This document shows, in pieces, positions 25,363 to 34,130 of a stretch of 64,000 nt of DNA; positions within the stretch are counted from its first letter, which is position 1; the number at the start of each line of letters is the position of its first letter. The notes beneath the pieces were generated by a model. That model did not search any database. It had not been told where the DNA came from and saw only the letters and a program-made list of their open reading frames with translations. The position numbers and the translations under genes were made by a program. This DNA comes from Ralstonia pickettii (lineage in GTDB: Bacteria > Pseudomonadota > Gammaproteobacteria > Burkholderiales > Burkholderiaceae): the NCBI RefSeq assembly GCF_030582395.1, contig NZ_CP104382.1, forward strand, positions 62,001 through 126,000, given 5' to 3'.

Positions 25363-25989
25363 GGCGATCCGCGAACTGACGGGACACAAAAGCGTCCGTA
25401 CCTGTACAAAAATGTCTGTACCAACCGCGGGGGTTTGGAGACTGTTGACGCCAGTCCGCTCAACCAATCCCGACACCCCTGTTTCACCAGGCAGAGGACG
25501 GTGACCGAATCCGGCCTCTGCCGTTCAGGCGAATCAACGGCCACTTGGCCGGGCCAGTTAGCCGGAGTCTAGAGTTGGCATCTACGCGCCACAAGAAAAA
25601 ATGGCCTAAGGAGCTCCGCAACGCCCACTGTATTCGCTCCGCATACACGTTCCCTTGCCGCGGATTTACATCTCTTCAATTTGCGTCGCCCTATGCGTTC
25701 AATGAGGCTGCTCGTGGCAGGGGCACGGCGTGACCGGCATCGGGGGTATCCGAACTGCATCGAAGAGGTCGATCTTGGCCGCGAGCCAACCCATGACGTC
25801 ACTGTGCAGGCTACCGCTTCGGGCTCAGTCAGATCGACGAGTTGCCCGCACGAAAACGAATCTCTGAAAAAGGTTCGAGGAACGGCATGAGTCGTATCCT
25901 GGCAGGCATGCCCCTCCGCCATACGGATACCATTGCGGTGGCAACACCGAGGCCCAAGAACAACCACCGTTCACTTGTCCGCCCCCACC
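25363..25989. other. Intergenic region after the aromatic operon
   Basis: About 630 bases without a convincing gene. It contains a hairpin (25490-25522) and near-repeats GTCCGTACCTGTACAAAA and GTCTGTACC around 25395-25422. Open frames here have no family features. Confidence 0.45.
25490..25522. repeat. Stem-loop, possible end of operon
   Basis: GGCAGAGG (25490-25497) pairs with CCTCTGCC (25515-25522) across a 17-base loop. No T-run follows; position 128 bases after the last operon gene would suit a rho-dependent or processing site. Confidence 0.4.
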
Positions 25990-27123
25990 ATGAAAACTCG
26001 GCGCATCCGTACTGTCCTTCTTGTCCTGGCCGCAACGTGGCTGACGAGCGCTGCGGCCGCCCAGACCTTCACCTGGGGCGTCTGTGGGCATCCAGGCCCG
26101 ACCCAGGCACTCTGGAGCGACTACGCCACACAGTTCGCTACGCTGGAGCAGCGCGGCTTGAAGAGCTATCGTTTCGACGTGCCGCTCACGGGGGATGGCT
26201 CGGCCGCCACGCAATTGCTGCAGGCGCTGGTGCCGCTGTCCCATGCGCACCACATCACGCTGCACCCGATCCTGTACGTGCCCTTCACTTGGGGCGATGC
26301 GACCGACAACGGCCGGTATCCCGACTCAGACGCCGGGCTCGAAGCGCAGGGCTACGATCGCGTTGCGCCGATCGTCCTTCGGTTCGCCGCCGACATCCGC
26401 GACTGGGAACTGCAGAACGAGTTGAGCTTGCGACAGGGCTTCAAGAGCGGGACGGGCGCCACCGTCAGCGATTACGCCACGTCGCTCGCGCATCAATGGG
26501 CAACGGTGCTGCGCGGCATGTCGCGCGCCGTGCATGATGTTGGCACCCGCACCGGCAGGCCGCTACGCACAGTGGTCGACACGGTCTACGCAGACTTCGG
26601 CCTGATTCCGTTCCTGGAAGCGCAAGGCGCGCGGGTCGACAAACTGGCGTACCACTATTACTACGGTGGCGGCACCAGCCCCTACCGGGTCAGTGTTCCA
26701 GGGGGAACGATCGACGTCTTTGCCGAGATGAAAAAGATCGGTAAGCCCGTCATCATCAACGAGTTGAACGCCGCTGAAATCTACGCCCCGCTGCGGGGTC
26801 AACCGTATGACGACGCGAAGGCCCTGTTCGGTCTGAAGGCGCACATCGCCTATCTGCTGAGCCAGAACGAGGCCAATATCGAGGGCGCCGAGTTCTACGA
26901 GTTGTATGACGAACCCGGCAAAAACGCTGCCGAGTCCAACTTCGGACTGATGAAAACGCCGGCGCAGCCCAAAACCCAGATGCTGCTGGCAACGGTGGCC
27001 ACGTGCGCGATGCTGTCGGGCAGCGAACACGCAACGCTGGTCTCGCAAGGGCTATTCACCGAAGCGGACCTGGCGGCAAGGCAGGCCAGTTGCAAGACAA
27101 CTACCGCTGCGCACACCCGCTAG
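25990..27123 (+). CDS. Secreted glycoside hydrolase-like protein (clan GH-A TIM barrel)
   Basis: 377 residues with a signal peptide (MKTRRIRTVLLVLAATW, cleavage near AAAAQ, about residue 24). The rest has TIM-barrel periodicity. The probable acid/base Glu144 stands at the end of a beta strand in DWELQNELS, and the probable nucleophile Glu258 in KPVIINELN; an Asn-Glu pair for the acid/base and a strand-end Glu for the nucleophile are characters of clan GH-A (families 5, 39, 53 and others). The ATG at 25990 is preferred over an upstream in-frame codon because it leads directly into the signal peptide. No sugar-use genes are adjacent, so the substrate is unknown. Confidence 0.65.
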   Translation: MKTRRIRTVLLVLAATWLTSAAAAQTFTWGVCGHPGPTQALWSDYATQFATLEQRGLKSYRFDVPLTGDGSAATQLLQALVPLSHAHHITLHPILYVPFTWGDATDNGRYPDSDAGLEAQGYDRVAPIVLRFAADIRDWELQNELSLRQGFKSGTGATVSDYATSLAHQWATVLRGMSRAVHDVGTRTGRPLRTVVDTVYADFGLIPFLEAQGARVDKLAYHYYYGGGTSPYRVSVPGGTIDVFAEMKKIGKPVIINELNAAEIYAPLRGQPYDDAKALFGLKAHIAYLLSQNEANIEGAEFYELYDEPGKNAAESNFGLMKTPAQPKTQMLLATVATCAMLSGSEHATLVSQGLFTEADLAARQASCKTTTAAHTR

Positions 27124-27343
27124 GGACTGCTCACATTTTCAAGAAGGGCCTGACGCGCAGGCTGAGCTCAATGCTGGTGTCAGACGACTCAATTAGCGTC
27201 CGCGCAAGACTCTAAACGTCGATACGCCATCGGAACGTTGGCATCAATAAGTTGCATTGACTCGTTGAAGGCGCACATTTGCGAAATTCCACAGAGTTGA
27301 CCGTTAGTTCGGGGCACTAGCCCTGCGCGCGAAGCCTCGCGCC

Positions 27344-28870
27344 TCATTGACTTCCGCCCTGTGCGATATCAGCGTGGGGCCGGTTCCACCACCCGCCCCC
27401 GAGCGCCTGAAATAGCGCGGCAGTATCGGAAAATCGGTTGGCGCGTGCCGCTATCGTGGCTTGCAGGGCCGTCTGGTAGGCCTGTTCGGCGCTTAGCACG
27501 GCGAGGATGTTGACCTGACCGATGGCGCGCTGCTTGTCAGTGATGTCCAGCGTGGTGCGGGCGGCCTGCTCGGCCTTTAGCGCGGCCTTGAGCACGTCGG
27601 CATCAGCATCCAGCGCATGGAGGGTATCGGCGACGTTCTGGAAGGCGGAGATGACCGTGCCACGATACTGGGCCTCGGCCTGGTCGACGCCCGCATCGGC
27701 GGCGCGTTTCTTGGCCAGCAGCGTGCCACCGTCGAAGAAGGTCTGCGCGACGCCGCCAACCAGGCTCCAGAACACATTGCCCTGCTGGAACATTTGGCTG
27801 AATTGAGAGGCTGTTCCGCCCCGGGTTGCAGACAGGGTGAGCTGGGGCAGCATGTTCGCAATGGCCACGCCTACCTGCGCAGTGGCGGCGTGCAGTTGTT
27901 CTTCCGCAGCGCGAACATCGGGGCGCTGCCGCACCAGATCAGACGGTAGCGACAAGGGCAACGCTTGCGGCAGCGTGAAATCTGCAAATGTGAAAGTGTC
28001 CGCGATGCCGTCGCCCGGCAGCTTGCCGGCCAGCGCGGCCAGCAAGTCGCGCTGCACGGCCAGTTGCTTTTGCAAGTTCGGCAGCGCCTGCTCGGCCTGC
28101 GCCAGCGCTGATTGTGCGGCGGCCACATCGAGGCCGGTGACGGCACCCAGCGTGAACTGCTTGCGCAGGTTGCCGACCAATTGTGTGTTGATGGCCACGA
28201 TGCGCTTTTGCGCATCGATCTGCGCCCGCAGCGATGCCTCTTGCACCGCTGCCGCCACGATGTTGGTGGCCAGCGTTAGATAGGCGGCCTCCAACTGGAA
28301 GTATTGCGCATCCTCTGCGGCCTTGAGCGACTCAACCTGACGCCGGTTCAAGCCGAACACGTCAGGTGCGTAGCTGACCGTGACCTGCGCCGTGTGCAGG
28401 CTATAAATCTCAGCATTCGAGGTGAGCGAGGGGGCGATCGTGCCGACCGCATCGCGCTTGCGGGCACCTTGGTACGCGCCCTGCACCAACGGGAAGAACG
28501 CGCCCTGCTGCGCACTCGTCTGCTGTTGCGCTATGCGCAGCGCCGCTTGCGCTGCACTCAACGTTGGGCTGGCGGCGAAGGCATTTTCAATGGTCTTGTT
28601 CAGTTTGTCCGACTGAAACGTCTTCCACCACTGGTCGGACACTTTCATGCCCGAGACAAAGCGCTGGGCTTCACCCCCCTGCGTGGCGGCAGAAGACGTC
28701 TGCTCCGGCAACGGCTGCGGCGTATAGCCGGACACCTTGGGCGCGTCCGGCACCTTGAAATCGGGCCCGACCGCGCAGGCGGTGACCAGCAGGCAGGCAA
28801 CCGCCAGTGCGGTCAGGCGCAGCGAGGCAGAGGTAGAAGGTGACGCGCCAAAGGCAGTTTTGGAGGGCAT
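27344..28870 (-). CDS. Outer-membrane efflux lipoprotein (NodT/TolC-type OMF)
   Basis: 508 residues. The lipobox LLVTACAVGPDF shows a lipid-anchored outer membrane factor of the NodT type, with the conserved Cys32-AVGPDFKVP beginning. Typical internal features follow: WWKTFQSDKLNKTIENAF, long coiled-coil repeats (AQAALRIAQQQTSAQQGAF; AQSALAQAEQALPNLQKQLAV), RPDVRAAEEQLHAATAQVGVAIANMLPQLTL, and a second symmetric half. It is divergent from the adaptor/RND permease genes at 29007-33419 with 136 bases between starts, so the three together form a tripartite pump. Confidence 0.88.
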   Translation of the reverse strand: MPSKTAFGASPSTSASLRLTALAVACLLVTACAVGPDFKVPDAPKVSGYTPQPLPEQTSSAATQGGEAQRFVSGMKVSDQWWKTFQSDKLNKTIENAFAASPTLSAAQAALRIAQQQTSAQQGAFFPLVQGAYQGARKRDAVGTIAPSLTSNAEIYSLHTAQVTVSYAPDVFGLNRRQVESLKAAEDAQYFQLEAAYLTLATNIVAAAVQEASLRAQIDAQKRIVAINTQLVGNLRKQFTLGAVTGLDVAAAQSALAQAEQALPNLQKQLAVQRDLLAALAGKLPGDGIADTFTFADFTLPQALPLSLPSDLVRQRPDVRAAEEQLHAATAQVGVAIANMLPQLTLSATRGGTASQFSQMFQQGNVFWSLVGGVAQTFFDGGTLLAKKRAADAGVDQAEAQYRGTVISAFQNVADTLHALDADADVLKAALKAEQAARTTLDITDKQRAIGQVNILAVLSAEQAYQTALQATIAARANRFSDTAALFQALGGGWWNRPHADIAQGGSQ

Positions 28871-29006
28871 GCAGGCACCCAGTCTGGACGAATGGCGGCG
28901 ATTCTAGGGGAGCGGCGAATTGTTGCGAACTGTGATTCATCACAGTAGACCGATCTGCAGGTGGCCCGCATCATGCGGGCCAATTTCTATCGTCTGGGGT
29001 ATTGCC

Positions 29007-30239
29007 GTGCAGGTCGATTACAAATCTGCCGCCATCGGTGGCGCTGTTGCCGCGCTGGTCGTTGGCTGCCTGATGTGGGGCTTGGGAGGCCAGAAACGGT
29101 CCGAAGCCTCGCCCGCTCCGTCGTCACCATCGTCATATGGGGTGGCGCCCCTGGCTCTGCCGGCCACCCCGTCGCGCGATGGCCAAGCCGTCACGTTGAG
29201 CCAGAGTCAGCTCCAGTACATCAAGGTCGCGCCGGTTGAACTGCACGACTTTGCCAACCGCCGTGAAGCCGTCGGCAACATCGATTTCAACCAGGACCGT
29301 GCCGTACAGGTGTTCACGTCGTACCAGGGCAAAATTCGTAATACCTACGCCAAGGTGGGCGATACGGTGGCCAAGGGCAAGCCGCTGTTCGATATCGACA
29401 GCCCCGACCTGGTGCAAGCGGAATCCACTCTGATTTCCACTGCCGGTACGCGCAAGCTGACGACCGATGCACTCGCCCGTGCGCGCCAGTTGTATGAGAT
29501 CCAGGGCCTGGCGCAGAAGGACCTGGACCAGGCTATCTCCGACCAACAGGCTGCGGAGGCCGCCTACAAAGCTGCGCGTGAAGCCCTGACCGTGTTCGGC
29601 AAGACGCCCGCACAGATGGACCAGATCGTGCAGACGCGCAAGACCGATTCGCTGCTGACGGTGGTGAGCCCGATCTCGGGCCAGGTGACTGCGCGCAGCG
29701 CACAGCCGGGCTTGCTCTTGCAGCCGGGCAACGGCACGGCGCCATTCACGGTGGCTGACGTGTCCACCATGTGGATGCAGGCATTCGTGCCGGAAGCCGA
29801 CGCGCCGCTGCTGCACGTTGGCCAGCCGGTCAAGATTCACGTCATGGCATTTCCGGGCCGGGTCTTCAACGGCAAGATCACCACTGTGGGCGCGTCGGTC
29901 GACGCCAACACGCACCGCATCCTGGTGCGTTCGGAAATCGACGATCCGAAGCACGAACTGCGCCCCGGCATGTTCACGTCATTCGACATCACCACCGGCG
30001 CGCCCATCCAATCACCAGCGTTGGCGATGGACGGCGTGGTGCGTGAAGGCGACGGCACCATGACCGCGTGGGTCACGACCGACCGCAAGCGCTTTGCGCG
30101 GCGCGTGATCAAGCTCGGCCTGGAACAGGATGGCTTTGTGCAGGTGCTCGAAGGCCTGAATGCAGGCGAGCTGGCCGCAAACGAAGGCGCGCTGTACCTG
30201 AGCACGGCGGCTGCCGGCAATTTCAACGGCGCCGACTGA
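29007..30239 (+). CDS. RND efflux periplasmic adaptor (HlyD/CusB-CzcB type)
   Basis: 410 residues from GTG 29007, which has GGGG about 7 bases upstream. One N-terminal hydrophobic segment (AAIGGAVAALVVGCLMWGLGG) anchors or exports the protein. Lipoyl/barrel-sandwich motifs are GKIRNTYAKVGDTVAKGKPLFDI and SPISGQVTARSAQPGLLLQPG; a coiled-coil hairpin lies between them (about 140-215), and beta-barrel (VGQPVKIHVMAFPG) and membrane-proximal domains follow. No His/Met-rich metal site is obvious in the N-terminal region. First gene of a two-gene operon with the permease. Confidence 0.87.
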   Translation: MQVDYKSAAIGGAVAALVVGCLMWGLGGQKRSEASPAPSSPSSYGVAPLALPATPSRDGQAVTLSQSQLQYIKVAPVELHDFANRREAVGNIDFNQDRAVQVFTSYQGKIRNTYAKVGDTVAKGKPLFDIDSPDLVQAESTLISTAGTRKLTTDALARARQLYEIQGLAQKDLDQAISDQQAAEAAYKAAREALTVFGKTPAQMDQIVQTRKTDSLLTVVSPISGQVTARSAQPGLLLQPGNGTAPFTVADVSTMWMQAFVPEADAPLLHVGQPVKIHVMAFPGRVFNGKITTVGASVDANTHRILVRSEIDDPKHELRPGMFTSFDITTGAPIQSPALAMDGVVREGDGTMTAWVTTDRKRFARRVIKLGLEQDGFVQVLEGLNAGELAANEGALYLSTAAAGNFNGAD

Positions 30240-30251
30240 GGGGATTTCACC

Positions 30252-33200
30252 GTGCTCAAAGCGATTCTCAAGCTGTCGCTGCTGCGACGGCCACTGATCC
30301 TGTTGTTCCTGCTGGCGTTCGTAGGGGCAGGGCTGTTTGCGTATTCCAAGCTCAATATCGAGGCGTACCCCAACCCCGCACCCGTCATTCTCGAAATCAC
30401 GGCACAAACGCCCGGCCTGTCGGCCGAGGAAATGGAGCGGTACTACACCGTGCCGATGGAGATCGGCCTGGCGGCAACGCCCGGCGTAGAGAACATCCGC
30501 TCCACGTCGTTCTACGGTCTGTCGTTCGTGCGCGTGACCTTCAAATACGGGATCGACTACTACTTTGCTTACACGCAGGCGGCACTTGCCCTCCAGCAGA
30601 ACGTCAGCCTGCCCAACAACGTGCAGGCGCAGATTCAGGCGTCGAGTCTGGTCGGGGAAGTGGTGCGCTATCAGTTGAAGGGGCCGCCCCACTTTGGGCT
30701 GACCAACCTGCGCACCTTGCAGGATTGGGTGTTGCAGCGCCGCCTGAAGACGGTACCGGGCGTGGCCCAGGTCGTCAGCTGGGGAGGCACGACCAAGGAG
30801 TACGACGTCGAAGTCGACCCTAAGAAGCTGGAAGCCTATGGCGTCACCCTGCCACAGATGATGACAGCGCTCGGCAATGCCAACATCAACGTCGGCGGGC
30901 GCACGATCAACTTTGGGCAGCAGTCGGTCAACATCCGCGGCGTGGGTCTGATCCAAGACGTGAAGGACATCGACAAGATCGTTCTTACGCAGACCAATGG
31001 AGTGCCCGTACAGGTCAAGGATGTGGCGAAGACGAAGATCGGTTTCGCGCCCCGTCTAGGCATTGCCGGCCGTGACAATGAAAGCGACGTCGTCACCGCC
31101 ATCGTGGTGATGAACCGCACCATGCAGACCAACGACGTGGTGGCGCGCGTCAAGGCAGAGCTGGACAAGATCAACACCGATGGCACGCTGCCGGCAGGCG
31201 TGAAGGTCGAGCGTTACTACGACCGCTCGGAGCTCGTCTCCGTCACCACGCACACGGTCATGCATGCGCTGCTGTTTGGCTGCCTGCTGGTGTTCTTCAT
31301 CCAGTGGATCTTCCTGGGTGATTTGCGCAGCGCCATCATTGTCAGCGCCAACATTCCGTTTGCGCTGTTCTTCAGCATCCTGATCCTCTTGTTGACCGGC
31401 GAATCCGCGAACCTGCTCTCAGTGGGGGCGGTGGACTTTGGGATCATCGTGGACTCATCGGTCATCCTGGTCGAAAACATCTTCCGCAACTTCCAGATGC
31501 CGGCGGCGGAGCAGACGCGCCTGCTGATGAGTCGTGACGCGAAGGTGCTCGGCTTACGTGTGCCGGAGCGCTTGCGCATGATTTTCGTAAGCGCACTGCA
31601 GGTGGATCGCGCTGTGTTCTTCTCCGCCTTGATCACTGTCGCGGCGTTCGTTCCGCTGTTCACCATGCAGGGGGTGGAGGGCCAGATCTTCGGCCCGATG
31701 GCGCGCACCTATGGCTACGCGTTGGCAGGCGCACTGATCGCCACCTTCACGGTCACGCCGGCGTTGTGCTCGTATCTGCTTCCCAAGAAGATTGAAGAGA
31801 AGGAAACCTGGCTCGTGCGCGCACTGCACAGGCTCTACCAGCCTGCGCTGAAGTGGTCCCTATCCAACCGGCGCATTGCCGTGACGATCGGTGCGGTCGT
31901 GCTGGCGGCAACCGCGGCGCTCATGCCGCTGCTGGGCACGGAGTTCCTGCCCGCGCTTGAAGAAGGCAACCTTTGGATTCGGCTCACGATGCCGCAAACG
32001 GCATCGCTGGAATCGGGCGTGGTACCGGTCTCGCGCATGCGTCAAATCCTCCTCAAACACCCCGAGGTGCGCACGGTGGTGTCGGCCCATGGTCGCCCCG
32101 ACGACGGTAGTGATGCCGCGGGCTTCTACAACGCCGAGTTCTTCGTGCCGCTTAAACCTTTCGACCAATGGTCGGCGGGGATGACCAAGGAGAAGCTGAT
32201 CGCGCAGATCCAGAAAGAGTTCACCAGTGAGTTCACCGGGGTCGGCCTGAATTTCTCGCAGTACATCCAGGACAACGTGGAAGAGGGATTGTCTGGCGTG
32301 AAGGGGGCGAATTCGGTCAAGATCATCGGCCCGGACCTGCAGGTGCTGGAGCGGCTGGCCGATCAGGTGCAAAGCGAGATGAGCCGCGTCAAAGGCATCA
32401 CCGACCTGGGCATCTTCCGTGTGCTGGGTCAACCGAACCTGAACGTGCGCATCAACCGTGAGGCGGCCGCGCGCTATGGACTGAACACGGGGGATGTGAA
32501 CACCGTGGTCCAAGCGGCGCTGTCGGGTTCCCAGGCCACCACCATCCTGGAAGGCGATCGGCAGTTCGCACTGACGGTGCGGCTGGCCCCGGAGTACCGC
32601 GCCACGATCGATGCGGTGCGCAACATCCGCGTCGCCTACTCGAACGCGAACGGCGGCAACGCCTACATTCCGCTCTCGGCGCTGGCCGACATCACGCTGG
32701 ATACGGGGGCGTCGTACATCTATCACGAGAAGAACGCCCGCTATATACCGGTCAAGTTCAGTGTGCGTGGGCGCGACCTGGGCGGCACGGTGGAAGAAGC
32801 GCAGCAACGCATCGCCGAGCACGTTAAGCTGCCACAGGGCTATCGCATTGAGTGGGCAGGTGAATTTGAAGAACTGGAGCAGGCCAAACAGCGGCTCGCG
32901 GTCATGGTGCCGATCAGCATTCTGTTGATTCTGGTGCTGCTCTATGGGTTGTTCAATTCGCTGCGCGATAGCCTGATGGCGCTGGCCGGTATTCCGTTTG
33001 CGATTACCGGTGGGGTCGCGGCCCTGTTCCTGACGGGGTTGGACTTCAGCGTCTCGGCGGCAATCGGCTTTGTCTCGTTGTTTGGGGTGTCCGTGATGGA
33101 CGGCATTCTGATGATCACCTACTACAACGACTTGCGCCGGGAGCGCGGCCTCCAGCCAACTGAAGCGATGTTCCATGCGGCGCAACAGCGCATGCGGCCG

Positions 33201-33419
33201 ATGCTGATGACCGCGCTGTCGGCGTGTATCGGTTTGTTCCCAGCCGCTATTTCCACTGGCATCGGCAGCCAGGTGCAGCGGCCTCTGGCCACCGTGGTGG
33301 TAGGCGGCATGCTGGTGGGCCCGTTGATGCTGCTGGTGATCGTGCCGGCCCTGCGGATGGTCTTCCTCGGCAAGGAGCCACCCACTGACGGCCCGCCCCT
33401 TGAGGAAGCACCGGTTTGA
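30252..33419 (+). CDS. RND efflux permease, heavy-metal (HME)-type signature
   Basis: 1055-residue inner-membrane proton antiporter with the standard RND plan: TM1 near residues 12-32, a large periplasmic loop, TM2-6 (about 340-545), TM7, second loop and TM8-12 (about 880-1035). The TM4 proton-relay signature reads DFGIIVDSSVILVEN with Asp395, Asp401 and Glu408; the same spacing (D402, D408, E415) is essential in the CzcA metal exporter, so it is closer to HME pumps than to drug exporters. The GTG start at 30252 lies 12 bases after the adaptor stop. A CDF metal transporter gene lies 2.3 kb downstream. The exported substrate is not proven. Confidence 0.88.
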   Translation: MLKAILKLSLLRRPLILLFLLAFVGAGLFAYSKLNIEAYPNPAPVILEITAQTPGLSAEEMERYYTVPMEIGLAATPGVENIRSTSFYGLSFVRVTFKYGIDYYFAYTQAALALQQNVSLPNNVQAQIQASSLVGEVVRYQLKGPPHFGLTNLRTLQDWVLQRRLKTVPGVAQVVSWGGTTKEYDVEVDPKKLEAYGVTLPQMMTALGNANINVGGRTINFGQQSVNIRGVGLIQDVKDIDKIVLTQTNGVPVQVKDVAKTKIGFAPRLGIAGRDNESDVVTAIVVMNRTMQTNDVVARVKAELDKINTDGTLPAGVKVERYYDRSELVSVTTHTVMHALLFGCLLVFFIQWIFLGDLRSAIIVSANIPFALFFSILILLLTGESANLLSVGAVDFGIIVDSSVILVENIFRNFQMPAAEQTRLLMSRDAKVLGLRVPERLRMIFVSALQVDRAVFFSALITVAAFVPLFTMQGVEGQIFGPMARTYGYALAGALIATFTVTPALCSYLLPKKIEEKETWLVRALHRLYQPALKWSLSNRRIAVTIGAVVLAATAALMPLLGTEFLPALEEGNLWIRLTMPQTASLESGVVPVSRMRQILLKHPEVRTVVSAHGRPDDGSDAAGFYNAEFFVPLKPFDQWSAGMTKEKLIAQIQKEFTSEFTGVGLNFSQYIQDNVEEGLSGVKGANSVKIIGPDLQVLERLADQVQSEMSRVKGITDLGIFRVLGQPNLNVRINREAAARYGLNTGDVNTVVQAALSGSQATTILEGDRQFALTVRLAPEYRATIDAVRNIRVAYSNANGGNAYIPLSALADITLDTGASYIYHEKNARYIPVKFSVRGRDLGGTVEEAQQRIAEHVKLPQGYRIEWAGEFEELEQAKQRLAVMVPISILLILVLLYGLFNSLRDSLMALAGIPFAITGGVAALFLTGLDFSVSAAIGFVSLFGVSVMDGILMITYYNDLRRERGLQPTEAMFHAAQQRMRPMLMTALSACIGLFPAAISTGIGSQVQRPLATVVVGGMLVGPLMLLVIVPALRMVFLGKEPPTDGPPLEEAPV

Positions 33420-33424
33420 GCGAT

Positions 33425-33447
33425 GGCCGCCGCTCCGCGCGGCGGCC
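33425..33447. terminator. GC-rich hairpin between convergent genes
   Basis: GGCCGCCGC (33425-33433) pairs perfectly with GCGGCGGCC (33439-33447), 5-base loop, between the stop codons of the permease and the response regulator. No U-run, so efficiency is uncertain; it could serve both directions. Confidence 0.5.
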
Positions 33448-33448
33448 C

Positions 33449-34054
33449 CTACGGTTTGATGATCCCCGCGCTGGAAGCCCTGACCACGGCTTCAATGCGG
33501 GTGGCGACCCCCAGCTTTTCGCGCGCATTGTCCATATGGAAATCAATCGTGCGCTTGGATAGCCCAAGAATCGTGGCGATCTCACCCGACGTCTTGCCAC
33601 GCGCAGACCACGCCAGCACTTCGGCCTCGCGCTCGCTCAGCTGCACAGGCGCATGCGCCGCATGTGCTCGAGGTCGCTTGGCGAGCCGGGTTTGCACAAT
33701 GCTAATCAGGATTTCGAAGTCGACTGGTTTTGTCACATAGTCATCGGCACCCAGGCGACGCCCACGGAGTTCGGAGTCGCGTTGGGCCATCGCCGTCAAA
33801 AAGACGAACGGAATTTCGGCATAACGTGGTGCGAGCGTGCGCAACTGCTCCAGCAACTCGAATCCGGTCATGCCCGGCATGCCTACGTCGCACAGCACCA
33901 GGTCCGGGGCTTCGCGCAGGATCATCGCCAGCCCGGACTCACCATCATGCGCCGTGATCACGGTGTAACCGTGTTCGGCCAGTTCTTCGGTGATCAGCTC
34001 GCCGGTTTCAACGTCGTCTTCAATGCAGAGGATCTTCGGGCTGGCTGGCTTCAT
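33449..34054 (-). CDS. LuxR/NarL-type response regulator
   Basis: 201 residues. Receiver domain 1-125 with acidic pocket IEDD (12-14), phosphorylated Asp56 in LVLCDVGMPGMTGF, FVFLTA and KPVD (switch Lys). A LuxR-type HTH follows (LSEREAEVLAWSARGKTSGEI, then LGLSKRTIDFHMDNAREKLGV). The start at 34054 follows from the receiver boundary; the frame is open further upstream but reads through the divergent promoter. Divergent from the histidine kinase at 34131, which is its probable partner; the pair sits between the RND and CDF genes and may regulate them. Confidence 0.87.
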   Translation of the reverse strand: MKPASPKILCIEDDVETGELITEELAEHGYTVITAHDGESGLAMILREAPDLVLCDVGMPGMTGFELLEQLRTLAPRYAEIPFVFLTAMAQRDSELRGRRLGADDYVTKPVDFEILISIVQTRLAKRPRAHAAHAPVQLSEREAEVLAWSARGKTSGEIATILGLSKRTIDFHMDNAREKLGVATRIEAVVRASSAGIIKP

Positions 34055-34130
34055 GGGGATTCCGCCTGGTGGTATGGTGACTGATGCTCCGCTCACGACG
34101 TTGTCAGGGAAACTGCGCAGGACATTACCT

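Noticed and set aside
33990..34130. Longer start of the sensor kinase at 34074 or upstream
   Set aside because: It would overlap or abut the divergent regulator start and leave no promoter; ATG 34131 has AGGA at good distance.
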